Shown here: piece by piece, positions 16,167 through 16,350 of the stretch | How positions within the stretch are numbered: the stretch's first letter is position 1 | Layout of the letters: the number at the start of each line of letters is the position of its first letter | Origin: Circinella minor | Taxonomy: Eukaryota; Mucoromycota; Mucoromycetes; Mucorales; Lichtheimiaceae | Direction: 5' to 3' | DNA: 16,350 bases | Assembly: GCA_016758965.1 (NCBI GenBank) | Contig: JAEPRB010000507.1 | Coordinates: 1-16,350, forward strand | Position numbers and translations under genes: made by a program | The notes under the pieces: generated by a model | Seen by the model: only the letters and a program-made list of their open reading frames with translations | The model's database searches: none | Told to the model about the DNA's origin: nothing

Positions 16167-16350
16167 ACGCCGAAGGCGTAATGCCAACGGCATTCCGGGC
16201 GCGCATCACTTAGTCGCTTTCTGACGCCGAAGGCGTAATGCCAACGGCATTCCGGGCGTGCATCACTTAGTCGCTTTTTGACGCCGAAGGCGTAATGCCG
16301 TAGGCATTCCGGGTGTAGATCACTTAGATAAAGGATGGCCTAACGGCCAT
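16167..16350. repeat. GC-rich 57-bp tandem array of paired hairpins
   Basis: Full units at 16167-16223 and 16224-16280, a third from 16281, and the array reaches the window end in altered form. Each unit has hairpin ACGCC-GAA-GGCGT followed directly by hairpin AATGCC-AAC-GGCATT, then CCGGGCG and a linker ending TTAGTCGCTTTCTG. In unit 3 the second loop is GTA instead of AAC while the stem is unchanged. The last bases form a further hairpin, ATGGCC-TAAC-GGCCAT. The GC content contrasts sharply with the rest of the window. Confidence 0.85.

Noticed and set aside
16167..16350. CRISPR array
   Set aside because: The units are contiguous near-identical 57-mers with no variable spacers, and the setting is eukaryotic.

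Overview
The window looks like an AT-rich nuclear locus of a filamentous fungus. The evidence is a 13-exon gene with short (68-98 nt) GT..AG introns, TACTAAC-type branch sites, a chromodomain-bearing Ty3/gypsy retrotransposon (chromovirus), and a eukaryotic IS1016/Merlin-like DNA transposon. The many repeats and the AT bias would suit a Mucoromycota or Glomeromycotina genome. That placement is inference, not something the sequence proves.

Layout. 1-870: AT-rich DNA with a 17-bp inverted repeat (337-406) and a minus-strand tRNA-headed, SINE-like repeat (about 466-776). 875-4698 (minus): one spliced gene, rebuilt here as 13 exons (931 codons plus stop). It has an N-terminal coiled-coil part, a long Ser/Asn/Asp-rich part, and a folded C-terminal part that I cannot assign to a function. 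A spliced 5' leader with a small upstream ORF probably precedes it (4699-4910). 4980-5885: three families of short tandem repeats (21, about 24 and 23/34 bp). 5886-15066: a Ty3/gypsy chromovirus with two 374-bp LTRs, a primer binding site, gag, protease, RT, RNase H, integrase, chromodomain and polypurine tract. It is dead: about 24 internal stops plus one frameshift. 7940-10248: a 2.3-kb Merlin-like transposon with about 225-bp terminal inverted repeats and a five-exon transposase. It sits inside the gag zinc knuckle and is flanked by an 8-bp target duplication. 15100-15820: two more copies of the repeat body seen near 466-776, one with a different tRNA-like head. 16067-16350: a hairpin followed by a T-run, then a GC-rich 57-bp tandem array of paired hairpins that runs off the window end.

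History, as inferred. The chromovirus inserted first and decayed by transitions; the LTRs differ at about 25 of 374 sites by eye, mostly transitions, and the internal stops fit CGA to TGA and CAG/CAA/TGG to TAG/TAA. The Merlin-like element entered later: its TIRs are almost identical, and its transposase has one frameshift but no internal stop. The only gene that looks intact is the 13-exon minus-strand gene. Its first nine introns are all phase 1, so each internal exon from 2 to 9 could be skipped without losing frame.
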